From contig CBDEVW010000001.1 of assembly GCA_965243755.1 (NCBI GenBank), positions 372,001 through 436,000 on the forward strand: a stretch of 64,000 bases of DNA. Direction: 5' to 3'. The notes under the pieces were generated by a model, which saw only the letters and a program-made list of their open reading frames with translations, made no database searches and was not told the DNA's origin. Positions 1-8,315 of this stretch are shown here, one piece after another (within the stretch, counting starts at the first letter, position 1; each line of letters starts with the position of its first letter). The stretch is from JANSWY01 sp965243755. GTDB taxonomy: Bacteria > Bacteroidota > Bacteroidia > Cytophagales > Cyclobacteriaceae. The position numbers and the translations under genes are program-made.

Positions 1-831
1 AATGATCTCACCAACTTTAGAGATTCCTTCACCATACATGATATCAAACTCTACCACTTTGAACGGAGGAGCTACCTTATTTTTCACAACCTTAACCCTG
101 GTGCGGTTACCCATAATATTATCCGCACTTTCTTTAATTTGACCTATTCTTCGGATATCCAATCTTACTGAAGCATAGAATTTAAGCGCATTACCACCGG
201 TTGTGGTCTCTGGGTTACCAAACATCACTCCAATTTTCTCCCTGAGCTGGTTAATGAAAATACATGAACATCCGGTTTTATTAATTGCTCCAGTTAGTTT
301 TCTTAACGCCTGAGACATTAACCTTGCCTGTAGCCCCATTTTGCTTTCACCCATCTCTCCCTCAAGCTCACCTTTTGGCACAAGCGCAGCAACCGAATCA
401 ATTACAATAATATCAATCGCTCCAGACCTGATCAGATGCTCAGTAATCTCAAGGGCCTGCTCTCCATTATCAGGCTGAGAGATCAGAAGGTTTTCAGTGT
501 CAATACCCAATTTTTCTGCATAGGTCTTATCAAACGCATGCTCTGCATCTATAAAAGCTGCCAATCCACCTTGTTTCTGTGCCTCAGCAATGCAATGCAT
601 GGTCAAAGTAGTTTTACCGGAGGATTCTGGTCCGTAGATCTCTATGATCCTTCCTTTAGGTATGCCACCCACGCCCAATGCAATGTCCAGACCTAAAGAA
701 CCTGTAGGAATTACCGGAACATCCAGTACTTTCTCATCACTCAGCTTCATGATGGTTCCCTTTCCATAGGTTTTTTCCAACTTGTCAATTGTAAGCTGTA
801 AGGCCTTTAATTTCTCGCTCTGATCACTCAT
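1..831 (-). CDS. recA: Recombinase RecA (C-terminal end outside window)
   Basis: RecA forms ATP-dependent filaments on single-stranded DNA, carries out strand exchange in homologous recombination and triggers LexA self-cleavage. The 277 codons seen read from an ATG at 829-831 with no stop before the window edge. About 65-70 C-terminal residues are therefore missing from view, compared with the usual 340-350. The Walker A loop GPESSGKTT is at residues 67-75, and the Walker B strand and DNA-binding loops follow in the order expected for the family. No intein or frame disruption is seen. It is divergent from the peptidase gene at 973, with 141 bp between them. Identification is certain from sequence. 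Confidence 0.97.
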   Translation of the reverse strand, partial: MSDQSEKLKALQLTIDKLEKTYGKGTIMKLSDEKVLDVPVIPTGSLGLDIALGVGGIPKGRIIEIYGPESSGKTTLTMHCIAEAQKQGGLAAFIDAEHAFDKTYAEKLGIDTENLLISQPDNGEQALEITEHLIRSGAIDIIVIDSVAALVPKGELEGEMGESKMGLQARLMSQALRKLTGAINKTGCSCIFINQLREKIGVMFGNPETTTGGNALKFYASVRLDIRRIGQIKESADNIMGNRTRVKVVKNKVAPPFKVVEFDIMYGEGISKVGEII

Positions 832-915
832 ATTTGTGTGTTTCTTATTCTAGTGGATGAAGTTAATTAAATCTATAGCTATCATCCATCTTAAATCCTA
901 TTCTTTTACAAAAAC

Positions 916-923
916 CAAAATTA
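916..923 (-). promoter_or_regulatory. Possible -7 element for recA
   Basis: The minus strand reads TAATTTTG, an exact match to the Bacteroidota -7 consensus TAnnTTTG. It would give a recA leader of about 80 nt. No TTTG -33 box is found 19-21 bp further upstream, so the site is only a candidate. No LexA-type palindrome was recognised. Confidence 0.3.
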
Positions 924-972
924 TTAGCTATAATTTTAAAATACTAATATTTTTAGTAAAATATTTTCCGGA

Positions 973-2010
973 ATGAAATTATTAAAAAGAGGATCCCTCC
1001 TTATTCTCATCATTATTCTAATTCTTACCATTTGGCAATGGGATCTGGTGTCTTACGGAGTTCAGCAGGCAAAAGGGCAGCTTCATGTCATATCAAATGC
1101 CAGGCCTGTAGAAGATTTTTTAGCAGACCCTGAATTTCCAGATAGCCTCAAATCAAAAATATTGCTGATCCAGGAAATCCGCCAATTCGCAATTGATTCT
1201 CTGGGGCTCAACAATTCTGATAACTACACCACACTTTATGACCAAAAAGGTGAAGACATTCTGTGGAACCTGTCCGCGGCATATCCTTACAAAATGGAGC
1301 CAAAAACCTGGTCGTTTCCGTTTCTGGGCTCATTCCCATACAAAGGTTACTTCAATCTGGAATTAGCAAAAAAAGAAAGAGATCAATTGGTAAAAGATGG
1401 GTATGACACCCGAATAAGGTCCGTGGGGGGATGGTCCACCCTGGGGTGGTTCAAAGACCCCATTCTTTCCAACATGCTGGCAAGAGGGGAAGGTAGATTA
1501 GCTGATCTAATCATACATGAACTTACTCATGCCACCTTGTTTGTAAAAGACAGCATTGAATTCAATGAAAACCTTGCTTCTTTCATAGGTAAAAAAGGAG
1601 CTGAGAAGTTCATTACATACAAATATGGAGCAGGCTCTGAGCAGCAACAGGCCTATGAACAATATTTTGAAGACAGTAAAAAGTTCATCAACCACATGTT
1701 GATGGGATACCGGGCGCTAGATAGTCTTTACACACAATTCGAGTCAATGCAGCTTCCGGACTCCTCTATGGCTAAACAAAAAGAAATATTGCTCACCGAA
1801 ATTATCACTTCCATTGATACCATCAGCTTTAGCAAAACCGACAGGCTCAAAAAGTTATTCGAACATCAGCTGCCCAATAATGCTTATTTTATGTCGTTCC
1901 AGAGATACGGCTCAAAGCAGGATTTGTTCATGGATGAATATTTGAATAATTTTAAAGGTGACATCAAAGCATTTATTACGTATTACAAGACAAAATATCC
2001 TTCTTTGTGA
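973..2010 (+). CDS. Putative membrane-anchored aminopeptidase (PF10023-like zinc metallopeptidase)
   Basis: A 345-residue protein with an N-terminal hydrophobic helix (about residues 8-24) that would anchor it to the inner membrane or act as an uncleaved signal. The zinc site HELTH is at residues 182-186, followed by an N-E-N-L-A-S-F segment that supplies the likely third ligand, as in the family annotated as predicted aminopeptidases (COG4324). The true substrate of this family is not established. The ATG at 973 is the only sensible start because the hydrophobic segment follows at once. The stop overlaps the start of the DUF3108 gene by one base, so the two are probably translationally coupled and may act together at the cell envelope. 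Confidence 0.8.
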   Translation: MKLLKRGSLLILIIILILTIWQWDLVSYGVQQAKGQLHVISNARPVEDFLADPEFPDSLKSKILLIQEIRQFAIDSLGLNNSDNYTTLYDQKGEDILWNLSAAYPYKMEPKTWSFPFLGSFPYKGYFNLELAKKERDQLVKDGYDTRIRSVGGWSTLGWFKDPILSNMLARGEGRLADLIIHELTHATLFVKDSIEFNENLASFIGKKGAEKFITYKYGAGSEQQQAYEQYFEDSKKFINHMLMGYRALDSLYTQFESMQLPDSSMAKQKEILLTEIITSIDTISFSKTDRLKKLFEHQLPNNAYFMSFQRYGSKQDLFMDEYLNNFKGDIKAFITYYKTKYPSL

Positions 2011-2855
2011 TGACTACTCATACATTATTTAAGAAAACTATGCTGTTTGGCACCTGCTGCCTGACACTACTGCTGTTTTCGTTTCAGTTCCATCACTTGT
2101 CGGAAGATACATTGGTCAATGAGAAATACACTTTCAGCAAGGGTGAAAATCTGGAATTCAGAGTGCATTATGGTCTCATCAACGCTGGTGAAGCAGTCAT
2201 GCAAATTGACAATCAACCTGCGCTGATCAACAATCACATGTGCTACAAGATTGATGTGTATGGTAAAACTACCGGCATGTTTGATTTTTTTATGCGTGTA
2301 AGAGACAATTGGGGGACTTACCTCGATGCGGATGAATTTATCCCCAGAAGGTTTTACAGATACATTGAAGAAGGCCGCTACCGTAAAAACGAGATTGTAG
2401 ATTTTGACCATGAATCACAGAAGGCAATTGTCAGCCGACTGGGAAAAACCACCAAGACACTTAAAAAGAAAGTAGAGTTTGACATTCCTGGTAAATGCCA
2501 GGACATGGTGAGCGGTTATTATTTTCTAAGAACTCTTGATTATAGTAAAATATCGGAAGGAGAGATTCTTCATCTGGAAGGTTTTTTTGATGATGAAACC
2601 TGGAAAATGAACGTTCGCTTTAAAGGAAGGGAAACAATCAATACCAAACTTGGAGAAATAAAAACACTGGCGTTTGCCCCTATAATGCCAGAGAATTCAC
2701 TCTTCGATGGAGAGGATTCCATTCAGTTCTGGCTTTCAGATGACGAAAACAAGATACCAATCAAAATCAAGGCAAAGATGTTTATTGGAGCTGTAGAGAT
2801 AGACATCAAAAAGGCCGAAAACCTTCAATACGATTTCAGTGCATTGGTTGAATAG
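2010..2855 (+). CDS. DUF3108 domain protein, exported
   Basis: About 281 residues with an N-terminal hydrophobic stretch (roughly residues 8-25) and then a beta-rich region typical of DUF3108, a family of exported proteins of unknown function common in Bacteroidota and Proteobacteria. The core from the N-L-E-F-R-V segment to the D-I-K-K segment matches the family pattern in length and order. I chose the ATG at 2010, which shares its A with the preceding stop codon; a GTG directly before it at 2007 is an alternative. Coupling to the upstream metallopeptidase suggests a common envelope function, but nothing in the sequence gives a biochemical activity. Confidence 0.72.
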   Translation: MTTHTLFKKTMLFGTCCLTLLLFSFQFHHLSEDTLVNEKYTFSKGENLEFRVHYGLINAGEAVMQIDNQPALINNHMCYKIDVYGKTTGMFDFFMRVRDNWGTYLDADEFIPRRFYRYIEEGRYRKNEIVDFDHESQKAIVSRLGKTTKTLKKKVEFDIPGKCQDMVSGYYFLRTLDYSKISEGEILHLEGFFDDETWKMNVRFKGRETINTKLGEIKTLAFAPIMPENSLFDGEDSIQFWLSDDENKIPIKIKAKMFIGAVEIDIKKAENLQYDFSALVE

Positions 2856-3039
2856 ATTAACAAATTGTTACTATTCGCCAAAAAAGATTAATTCTCTGTA
2901 ATTTTGAATATAATCGAATACAACTGGATTATTTAACAGTTTAGTATTCATTAAAATATGATTTAGTCGCTGTTGTTAATTTAGTTTAAACTCAGTATTA
3001 AGAAAATTACAGAAACTAAACGTCTTCAAACACAGAACA

Positions 3040-3729
3040 ATGGGCTCAAAAAACTCCCAAAAAATATTGGTCGTAGATGATGAGGCAGACATCCTCGAAT
3101 TGCTAAAGTACAACCTTAGTAAAGAGGGATACGAAGTGAAAATTGCTTCAGATGGCATTAAAGGTGTAGAGATCGCCAAGAATTTTCTTCCTGACATGAT
3201 CCTGCTCGATATTATGATGCCGAAACAGGATGGTGTAGAAACATGCCGGCAAATAAGGGAACTACCAGAACTTCAAAATACCTTCGTCATTTTCCTGACC
3301 GCCAGATCTGAGGAATATTCGGAGGTAGCTGCATTTGACATGGGGGCTGACGACTATATTACCAAGCCTATTAAACCGCGGGCCCTTGTGAGTAGAATCA
3401 ACGCACTTTTCCGAAGAGAAGCGAAAAAGAAAAAAGACAACTCGCTGATCGCAATCGGTGACCTGACCATAGACCGGTCCAGCTATACAGTTGTTGCTGC
3501 TGATGAGAAGATCAATCTTCCTAAAAAAGAATTTGAGCTACTTTATTTTCTTGCGCAGAATCCAGGTAAAGTATTCAGCAGAGATGACTTATTGCAAAAC
3601 ATCTGGGGAACAGATGTATATGTACTTGCCAGAACTGTTGATGTACACATAAGAAAGGTGAGAGAAAAAATTGGTGAAGGTTATATCTCCACAGTAAAAG
3701 GTGTGGGATATAAGTTTGAGTACAACTAG
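3040..3729 (+). CDS. Response regulator, OmpR/PhoB family
   Basis: A 229-residue two-domain regulator. The receiver domain (residues 8-122) has the acidic pair D13-D14, the phosphoacceptor D57 in L-L-D-I-M-M-P, and the conserved T and K of the T-A-R and T-K-P motifs. The winged-helix DNA-binding domain (about 135-229) contains the usual R-T-V-D-V-H-I-R-K-V-R recognition helix and ends G-V-G-Y-K. The cognate kinase follows 12 bp downstream. Domain order and kinase type resemble PhoB/PhoR, but phosphate genes are not next to it, so the stimulus is not proven. An AT-rich 180 bp leader precedes it without a clear promoter match. Confidence 0.9.
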   Translation: MGSKNSQKILVVDDEADILELLKYNLSKEGYEVKIASDGIKGVEIAKNFLPDMILLDIMMPKQDGVETCRQIRELPELQNTFVIFLTARSEEYSEVAAFDMGADDYITKPIKPRALVSRINALFRREAKKKKDNSLIAIGDLTIDRSSYTVVAADEKINLPKKEFELLYFLAQNPGKVFSRDDLLQNIWGTDVYVLARTVDVHIRKVREKIGEGYISTVKGVGYKFEYN

Positions 3730-3741
3730 GAAGAATATATT

Positions 3742-4809
3742 ATGGAATTAAATTCCAGGGCAATTGGGCTATTGATGGGATTATCTGTGGCAGTTATTAC
3801 AACTGCCTTTCTGTATTTGGTGCCTACCATTTCGCAGATTGCTTTATTTATAGCATTCATGCTATCATTTTCCTCCACTTATATATTGGTCCGGTTTGTT
3901 CTGGAATTCCTGTTTTTCCGTCATATCAACAAAATCTATGAATCGCTGGAAAGCATTGAAAAAGATGGCATTGAAGTGATCAGAAAATCGCAGCACAGCT
4001 CCGTAAATCCGCTGAAACGTATCAATAAGGAAATTGATAGCTATGTAGAAAACAAACAGCGGGAGATCGAAGAACTGAAAAGAATGGAAACTTTCAGGAG
4101 AGAATTCATGGCAGATGTTTCTCATGAATTAAAAACACCAATATTTGCTGCTCAGGGATTTGTTCATACACTTCTGGATGGTGCAATGGAGGACAAAAAG
4201 GTACGCTCCAAATTCCTGAAGAAAGCAGCAAAGAGTCTTGACGGTCTAGATATGCTGGTGCACGACCTGCTTACCCTTTCTCAGATTGAAACCGGGGAGA
4301 TAAAAATGCACATGGAGTATTTTAATCTCAATGAGCTGATAGAGGAAGTAGTCGATCAATTTGAGACCAAAGCCAGCAAAAAAGATATTTCCATCACCAT
4401 CATTCCTACTAAGGAACCCACCTATGTCTATGCTGATTACCAAAGGATCTATCAGGTAATGCTCAACCTGGTATCCAACGCCATAAAATACACGAGGAAA
4501 GATGGCCATGTAGAAATTTCTTATGAGGTCATTGGAAAAAAGGTAAAGGTTTCTGTCAGGGACAATGGTAAAGGAATCCCTGAAGCTGACATTAACAGAA
4601 TATTTGAAAGATTCTATCGTGTTGAAAAAAGCAGGTCTAAAGAAAAAGGTGGTACCGGTCTGGGACTTGCTATTGTAAAGCACATCCTTGAGGGACACAA
4701 CTCTAAAATTGAAGTAGCCAGTGTCTATGGCGAAGGATCTATTTTTACATTTAAACTACAAAAAGGTGTTGAGGTATCATCCAACCCTGTATTGGAAGAC
4801 GAATATTAA
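3742..4809 (+). CDS. Sensor histidine kinase, PhoR-like
   Basis: A 355-residue kinase with two N-terminal transmembrane helices (about residues 7-27 and 30-54) and almost no periplasmic loop, a short linker, a HisKA domain with phosphorylatable H128 in V-S-H-E-L-K-T-P, and a HATPase_c domain with N-box (L-N-L-V-S-N-A-I-K-Y), D-N-G-K-G-I and G-G-T-G-L-G-L-A motifs. The lack of a periplasmic sensor suggests signal input through the membrane or a partner protein, as in PhoR with the Pst/PhoU system. It is 12 bp downstream of its response regulator and must be cotranscribed. Confidence 0.9.
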   Translation: MELNSRAIGLLMGLSVAVITTAFLYLVPTISQIALFIAFMLSFSSTYILVRFVLEFLFFRHINKIYESLESIEKDGIEVIRKSQHSSVNPLKRINKEIDSYVENKQREIEELKRMETFRREFMADVSHELKTPIFAAQGFVHTLLDGAMEDKKVRSKFLKKAAKSLDGLDMLVHDLLTLSQIETGEIKMHMEYFNLNELIEEVVDQFETKASKKDISITIIPTKEPTYVYADYQRIYQVMLNLVSNAIKYTRKDGHVEISYEVIGKKVKVSVRDNGKGIPEADINRIFERFYRVEKSRSKEKGGTGLGLAIVKHILEGHNSKIEVASVYGEGSIFTFKLQKGVEVSSNPVLEDEY

Positions 4810-4850
4810 GCTACAATTAATGATAGCCTGATTATTTAAAGCAATTCCGC

Positions 4851-4858
4851 TACTTTTG
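4851..4858 (+). promoter_or_regulatory. -7 promoter element abutting the pseudouridine synthase gene
   Basis: TACTTTTG matches TAnnTTTG exactly and ends only 4 bp before the ATG at 4863. The expected transcription start would lie at or within a few bases of the start codon, giving a leaderless or nearly leaderless mRNA. The -33 box is poor: only a TG at 4829-4830 sits at the right spacing. Confidence 0.5.
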
Positions 4859-4862
4859 CGGG

Positions 4863-5576
4863 ATGAAAAAATTTCGGTTCCAGGATTCTATTCTTTTTGA
4901 GAACAACGATTATATCATAATCAACAAACCAGGGGGCGTTTCCACCCTGGATGACAGGAACGATCCCACCAACATGCTGCAATTGGCAAGGGACACTGTA
5001 GGAGATGTCTGGATTTGTCATCGGTTGGATAAAGATACATCAGGAGTTCTGGTACTTGCGAAAAACGAAGAAGCCCACCGGCACCTTTCCATATTATTTG
5101 AAGAGCGCAAAGTGGAAAAAACTTATCATGCTGTGGTTGACGGCATCCATGATTTCAGTGGTACGGTGGTGGATTTACCAATTAAGGTCACCGCAAAAGG
5201 AGTGGTAAAAATTGATAGGAGAAGTGGTAAACCTTCAAAAACAACGTTTGATAGCATCAACGCATTCAAACTTCATACACTGGTGGCATGTAAACCGGAA
5301 ACTGGTAGAATGCATCAAATCAGAATACACCTGGCGGAACTTAATGCCTCAATTACCGGTGATCTTACTTATGGCGGGAGGCACTTTTACCTGTCCACCA
5401 TCAAGCGAAACTATAAACTAAAGAAGTGGACCGAAGAAGAACCTTTAATAAAAAGGATGGCTTTGCACGCATTTACAATAAGTTTTAAGGATCCTGCAGG
5501 TAAAAAAATCAGTGTTGAAGCACCATATCCAAAGGATTTTAAGGTTCTGGTACAGCAATTGGAAAAAAACAGGTGA
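4863..5576 (+). CDS. RNA pseudouridine synthase, RluA family
   Basis: A 237-residue enzyme that isomerises specific uridines in rRNA or tRNA to pseudouridine. The catalytic aspartate is D56 in the signature H-R-L-D-K-D-T-S-G, followed by the K-T-Y-H-A-V and G-R-M-H-Q-I-R-I-H-L motifs of the RluA/RluC/RluD family. It has no S4 domain, unlike RluC and RluD, so it is a short-form member, and the target uridine cannot be read from the sequence. It stands alone between the PhoR-like kinase and the ribosomal protein operon. The start is fixed by the family N-terminus and by the -7 element directly upstream. Confidence 0.88.
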   Translation: MKKFRFQDSILFENNDYIIINKPGGVSTLDDRNDPTNMLQLARDTVGDVWICHRLDKDTSGVLVLAKNEEAHRHLSILFEERKVEKTYHAVVDGIHDFSGTVVDLPIKVTAKGVVKIDRRSGKPSKTTFDSINAFKLHTLVACKPETGRMHQIRIHLAELNASITGDLTYGGRHFYLSTIKRNYKLKKWTEEEPLIKRMALHAFTISFKDPAGKKISVEAPYPKDFKVLVQQLEKNR

Positions 5577-5602
5577 TAATTTCAATAAATATCAAGGTGC
5601 AT

Positions 5603-5634
5603 TTTGTATTTGAAAAATATAAATTCTATTTTTG
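5603..5634 (+). promoter_or_regulatory. Promoter of the rplM-rpsI-rpsB operon
   Basis: TTTG (5603-5606), a 20-bp spacer and TATTTTTG (5627-5634) form a perfect match to the Bacteroidota housekeeping promoter TTTG-N19-21-TAnnTTTG. Transcription should start near 5638-5641. Confidence 0.8.
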
Positions 5635-5636
5635 TG

Positions 5637-5657
5637 TCCCTTTTTGAGAGGAAGGGA
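5637..5657 (+). promoter_or_regulatory. Hairpin at the 5' end of the rplM transcript
   Basis: TCCCTT (5637-5642) pairs perfectly with AAGGGA (5652-5657), leaving a 9-nt loop. It falls at the predicted transcript start and about 30 nt before the TTG start of rplM. It could be a ribosomal-protein leader for autoregulation or a 5' stabiliser. I cannot distinguish these from one sequence. Confidence 0.4.
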
Positions 5658-5685
5658 TTGATGGGTCATTTTAAAAGAAATTAAG

Positions 5686-6129
5686 TTGGATACTTTAAGT
5701 TACAAAACGGTTTCATTGAATAGCGCTACTGCCGAGAACAACTGGGTAGTTGTAGACGCTGATTCGAAAGTGCTTGGAAGGGTCGCAAGTGAAGTTGCTA
5801 AGATCATCAGAGGAAAGCACAAACCTGGATATACTCCCAATGTGAATTGCGGAGATAATGTGATTGTTATTAATGCTGATAAGATCAGATTAACTGGCAG
5901 CAAGTGGACTGATAAAGTTTATATCAGACACACAGGCTTTCCAGGTGGTCAGCGATCTTTGACTGCCAATGAGTTGAAGGCAAAGTCTTCTACGCTTCTT
6001 ATTGAGAATGCTGTAAGAGGAATGTTGCCTAAGAACAGATTGGGAAGACAATTATTCAAGAATCTATATGTGTATGAAGGAGCTGAGCATCCTCACGAAG
6101 CACAACAACCAAAAGAAATTAAATTATAA
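5686..6129 (+). CDS. rplM: 50S ribosomal protein L13
   Basis: A 147-residue protein of the large ribosomal subunit, an early assembly protein bound to 23S rRNA. The N-terminus M-D-T-L-S-Y-K-T and the interior W-V-V-V-D-A, G-R-V-A-S and V-R-G-M-L-P-K-N-R-L-G-R motifs are those of Bacteroidota L13. Translation must start at TTG 5686: the conserved N-terminus begins exactly there and no in-frame ATG lies nearby. It is the first gene of rplM-rpsI-rpsB, with rpsI starting 2 bp after its stop. A rare start codon combined with a strong promoter suggests translational limitation or control. Confidence 0.97.
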   Translation: MDTLSYKTVSLNSATAENNWVVVDADSKVLGRVASEVAKIIRGKHKPGYTPNVNCGDNVIVINADKIRLTGSKWTDKVYIRHTGFPGGQRSLTANELKAKSSTLLIENAVRGMLPKNRLGRQLFKNLYVYEGAEHPHEAQQPKEIKL

Positions 6130-6131
6130 TA

Positions 6132-6518
6132 ATGGAAGTAACCAATACTATAGGCCGTAGAAAAACATCGGTTGCCAGACTTTACATGAAGCCTGGAAGT
6201 GGTGAAATCAAGGTTAATGACAGAGATTTAAAGGAATATTTCCCTTCCGAAATCCTTCAGTTAATTGTTAAACAACCATTAGTGAAGTTGGATCAGGTAA
6301 GTAACTTCGATTTCAAAATTAATGTTGATGGTGGTGGTATCAAAGGACAGGCAGAAGCTATCCGATTAGCCATTTCCAGAGCATTGGTTGAAATTGACGA
6401 AGAAAATAAACCTGCTTTGAAAGAAGAAGGATTCTTAACCAGGGATCCAAGAATGGTTGAAAGAAAGAAATACGGTAGAAGAAAAGCAAGAAGAAGATTC
6501 CAGTTCAGTAAGCGATAA
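6132..6518 (+). CDS. rpsI: 30S ribosomal protein S9
   Basis: A 128-residue small-subunit protein whose basic C-terminal tail (ending F-Q-F-S-K-R) reaches the P-site tRNA anticodon loop. The start G-R-R-K-T-S-V-A-R and the D-P-R-M-V-E-R-K-K-Y-G-R-R-K-A-R-R segment are diagnostic. It starts 2 bp after rplM and is followed by rpsB after 43 bp. Confidence 0.97.
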   Translation: MEVTNTIGRRKTSVARLYMKPGSGEIKVNDRDLKEYFPSEILQLIVKQPLVKLDQVSNFDFKINVDGGGIKGQAEAIRLAISRALVEIDEENKPALKEEGFLTRDPRMVERKKYGRRKARRRFQFSKR

Positions 6519-6561
6519 GAATTGGGCGCTTTTTTAGAATACTTAGAAACAATATTTATTA

Positions 6562-7320
6562 ATGGATAAGATAGAGCATAAAGACCTTCTAGACGCTGGA
6601 GTGCACTTCGGTCACCTGACAAGGAAGTGGGATCCTAAAATGGCTCCATACATTTTCATGGAGAAAAACGGAATCCACATCATTGACCTGAACAAAACAC
6701 TCGTCAATCTAGAAAAAGCAGCAGCTGCAATAAAATCTGTCGTTCGGTCTGGCAGAAAAGTAATGTTCGTTGCGACTAAGAAGCAAGCGAAAGACCTTGT
6801 TGCACAAAAAGCAGCAAACTTAAAGATGCCTTACGTTACTGAAAGGTGGCTTGGAGGTATGTTAACCAACTTCTCAACAATCAGAAAGTCCCTGAAGAAG
6901 ATGGCTTCCATCGACAAAATGATGAAAGAAGATTCTTACAAGGCTCTTGCAAAGAGAGAAAGACTGATGATTACCCGTGAAAAGGAAAAACTACAGCGAG
7001 TACTTGGTGGTATCTCTGAATTGACCAGACTCCCTGCAGCGCTTTTCATAGTGGATATTAAAAGAGAGCACATTGCAGTTAAGGAAGCACAGAAATTAAA
7101 CATTCCTGTATTTGCCATGGTTGATACTAATTCTGACCCCAACCAGGTAGAATTCCCTATCCCTGCTAACGATGATGCTTTCAAATCTATCGACCTGATC
7201 ACTGACTACATCGCAAAAGCAATCGAAGAAGGATTGAACGAAAGAAAGAAGGAGAAAGAAGAAGCGAAGCAGCAGGAAGAGGTAGAAAAGAAAAAGCAAG
7301 CTGACGAAGTAGAAAAATAA
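6562..7320 (+). CDS. rpsB: 30S ribosomal protein S2
   Basis: A 252-residue small-subunit protein. The L-D-A-G-V-H-F-G-H segment, the W-D-P-K-M core and the G-G-M-L-T-N-F motif identify S2. The last 30 residues are an extended charged helix rich in K and E, a common C-terminal extension in this phylum. rpsB sits upstream of tsf as in most bacteria, but here a strong hairpin terminator separates the two. Confidence 0.97.
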   Translation: MDKIEHKDLLDAGVHFGHLTRKWDPKMAPYIFMEKNGIHIIDLNKTLVNLEKAAAAIKSVVRSGRKVMFVATKKQAKDLVAQKAANLKMPYVTERWLGGMLTNFSTIRKSLKKMASIDKMMKEDSYKALAKRERLMITREKEKLQRVLGGISELTRLPAALFIVDIKREHIAVKEAQKLNIPVFAMVDTNSDPNQVEFPIPANDDAFKSIDLITDYIAKAIEEGLNERKKEKEEAKQQEEVEKKKQADEVEK

Positions 7321-7351
7321 TAATTCGTTGATATAGAATCAAGAATCAAAG

Positions 7352-7385
7352 ATTGAACATTGATTAGTTTCAGTGTTCAATTTTT
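7352..7385 (+). terminator. Rho-independent terminator between rpsB and tsf
   Basis: ATTGAACA (7352-7359) pairs perfectly with TGTTCAAT (7374-7381), followed by a run of Ts ending at 7385. It should end or attenuate the rplM-rpsI-rpsB transcript, so tsf depends on read-through or its own promoter. Confidence 0.75.
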
Positions 7386-7424
7386 GTATAAAAGCAATAT
7401 TAAAAGTTTAAAATAAACACTAAA

Positions 7425-8255
7425 ATGGCTATTTCCGCACAAGAAGTAAACAAACTAAGACAAATGACAGGTGCAGGTATGATGGACTGCAAAAAAGCAC
7501 TTGTTGAAGCTGATGGGGATTTTGATAAAGCTATCGAGCTTTTAAGAAAGAAGGGACAGAAAGTATCTGCATCCAGAGCCGATAGAGAAACTACCGAAGG
7601 CGTTGTTTTAGCAAAAACAAATGAAGATGGAACAGAGGGAGTTTTGGTTGCATTCACTTGTGAAACTGACTTTGTAGCCAAAAACGAAGATTTCCTTGCC
7701 ATGGGAAATAAGGTATTGGATATCGCTTTCAATGAAAAGCCAGGTACTGTTGAAGATCTAAAAGCCATTAAATCCGGCGATCTTACGTTACAGGAAGAAA
7801 TCACTGAACTAATCGGTAAGATTGGTGAGAAACTTGACATTTCTGCTTATCAGGTACTTAAAGGTGAATCAATTGTTCCTTACATCCACGCTGGAAACAA
7901 GCTTGGCGTATTGGTTTCATTGAAAAACACCAATGGATCCGATGTAACTGCTGCAGGTAAAGATGTTGCAATGCAAATTGCTGCTATGAATCCTGTTGCT
8001 GTTGATAAAGATGGTGTAGATCCTTCTATTGTTGAAAAAGAAATCGAAATCGGTAAAGATCAGGCAAGACAAGAAGGAAAACCTGAAAACATCATCGAGA
8101 AAATTGCAATGGGTAAACTTCAAAAGTTCTACAAAGAGAACACTTTGTTGAGCCAGGCTTTTGTAAAGGACAGCTCACAATCAATTTCTCAATACCTTGA
8201 TAGCGTTCAGAAGGGAATGACAGTAGACGCTTTCAGAAGAGTATCTATTGGATAA
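7425..8255 (+). CDS. tsf: Translation elongation factor Ts
   Basis: A 276-residue nucleotide exchange factor for EF-Tu. The N-terminal UBA-like helix with L-R-Q-M-T-G-A-G-M-M-D-C-K-K-A-L and the core F-T-C-E-T-D-F-V-A-K-N motif that contacts EF-Tu are clear. Length is normal for Bacteroidota. It has its own 104-bp upstream region after the rpsB terminator and is closed by a strong terminator at 8279. Confidence 0.97.
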   Translation: MAISAQEVNKLRQMTGAGMMDCKKALVEADGDFDKAIELLRKKGQKVSASRADRETTEGVVLAKTNEDGTEGVLVAFTCETDFVAKNEDFLAMGNKVLDIAFNEKPGTVEDLKAIKSGDLTLQEEITELIGKIGEKLDISAYQVLKGESIVPYIHAGNKLGVLVSLKNTNGSDVTAAGKDVAMQIAAMNPVAVDKDGVDPSIVEKEIEIGKDQARQEGKPENIIEKIAMGKLQKFYKENTLLSQAFVKDSSQSISQYLDSVQKGMTVDAFRRVSIG

Positions 8256-8278
8256 TAACTGATTAATCACGATACAAG

Positions 8279-8309
8279 AAGCCGACTCATTTTGGGTCGG
8301 CTTTTTTTT
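8279..8309 (+). terminator. Rho-independent terminator after tsf
   Basis: AAGCCGAC (8279-8286) pairs perfectly with GTCGGCTT (8296-8303), followed by a long T tract to 8309. It lies between the convergent tsf and phospholipase-like genes. Confidence 0.88.
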
Positions 8310-8315
8310 ATTCGG

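Noticed and set aside
5661..5684. A seven-codon upstream frame (ATG at 5661) before rplM
   Set aside because: It may be chance; no sign of conservation can be judged here, and L13 starts at the TTG after it.
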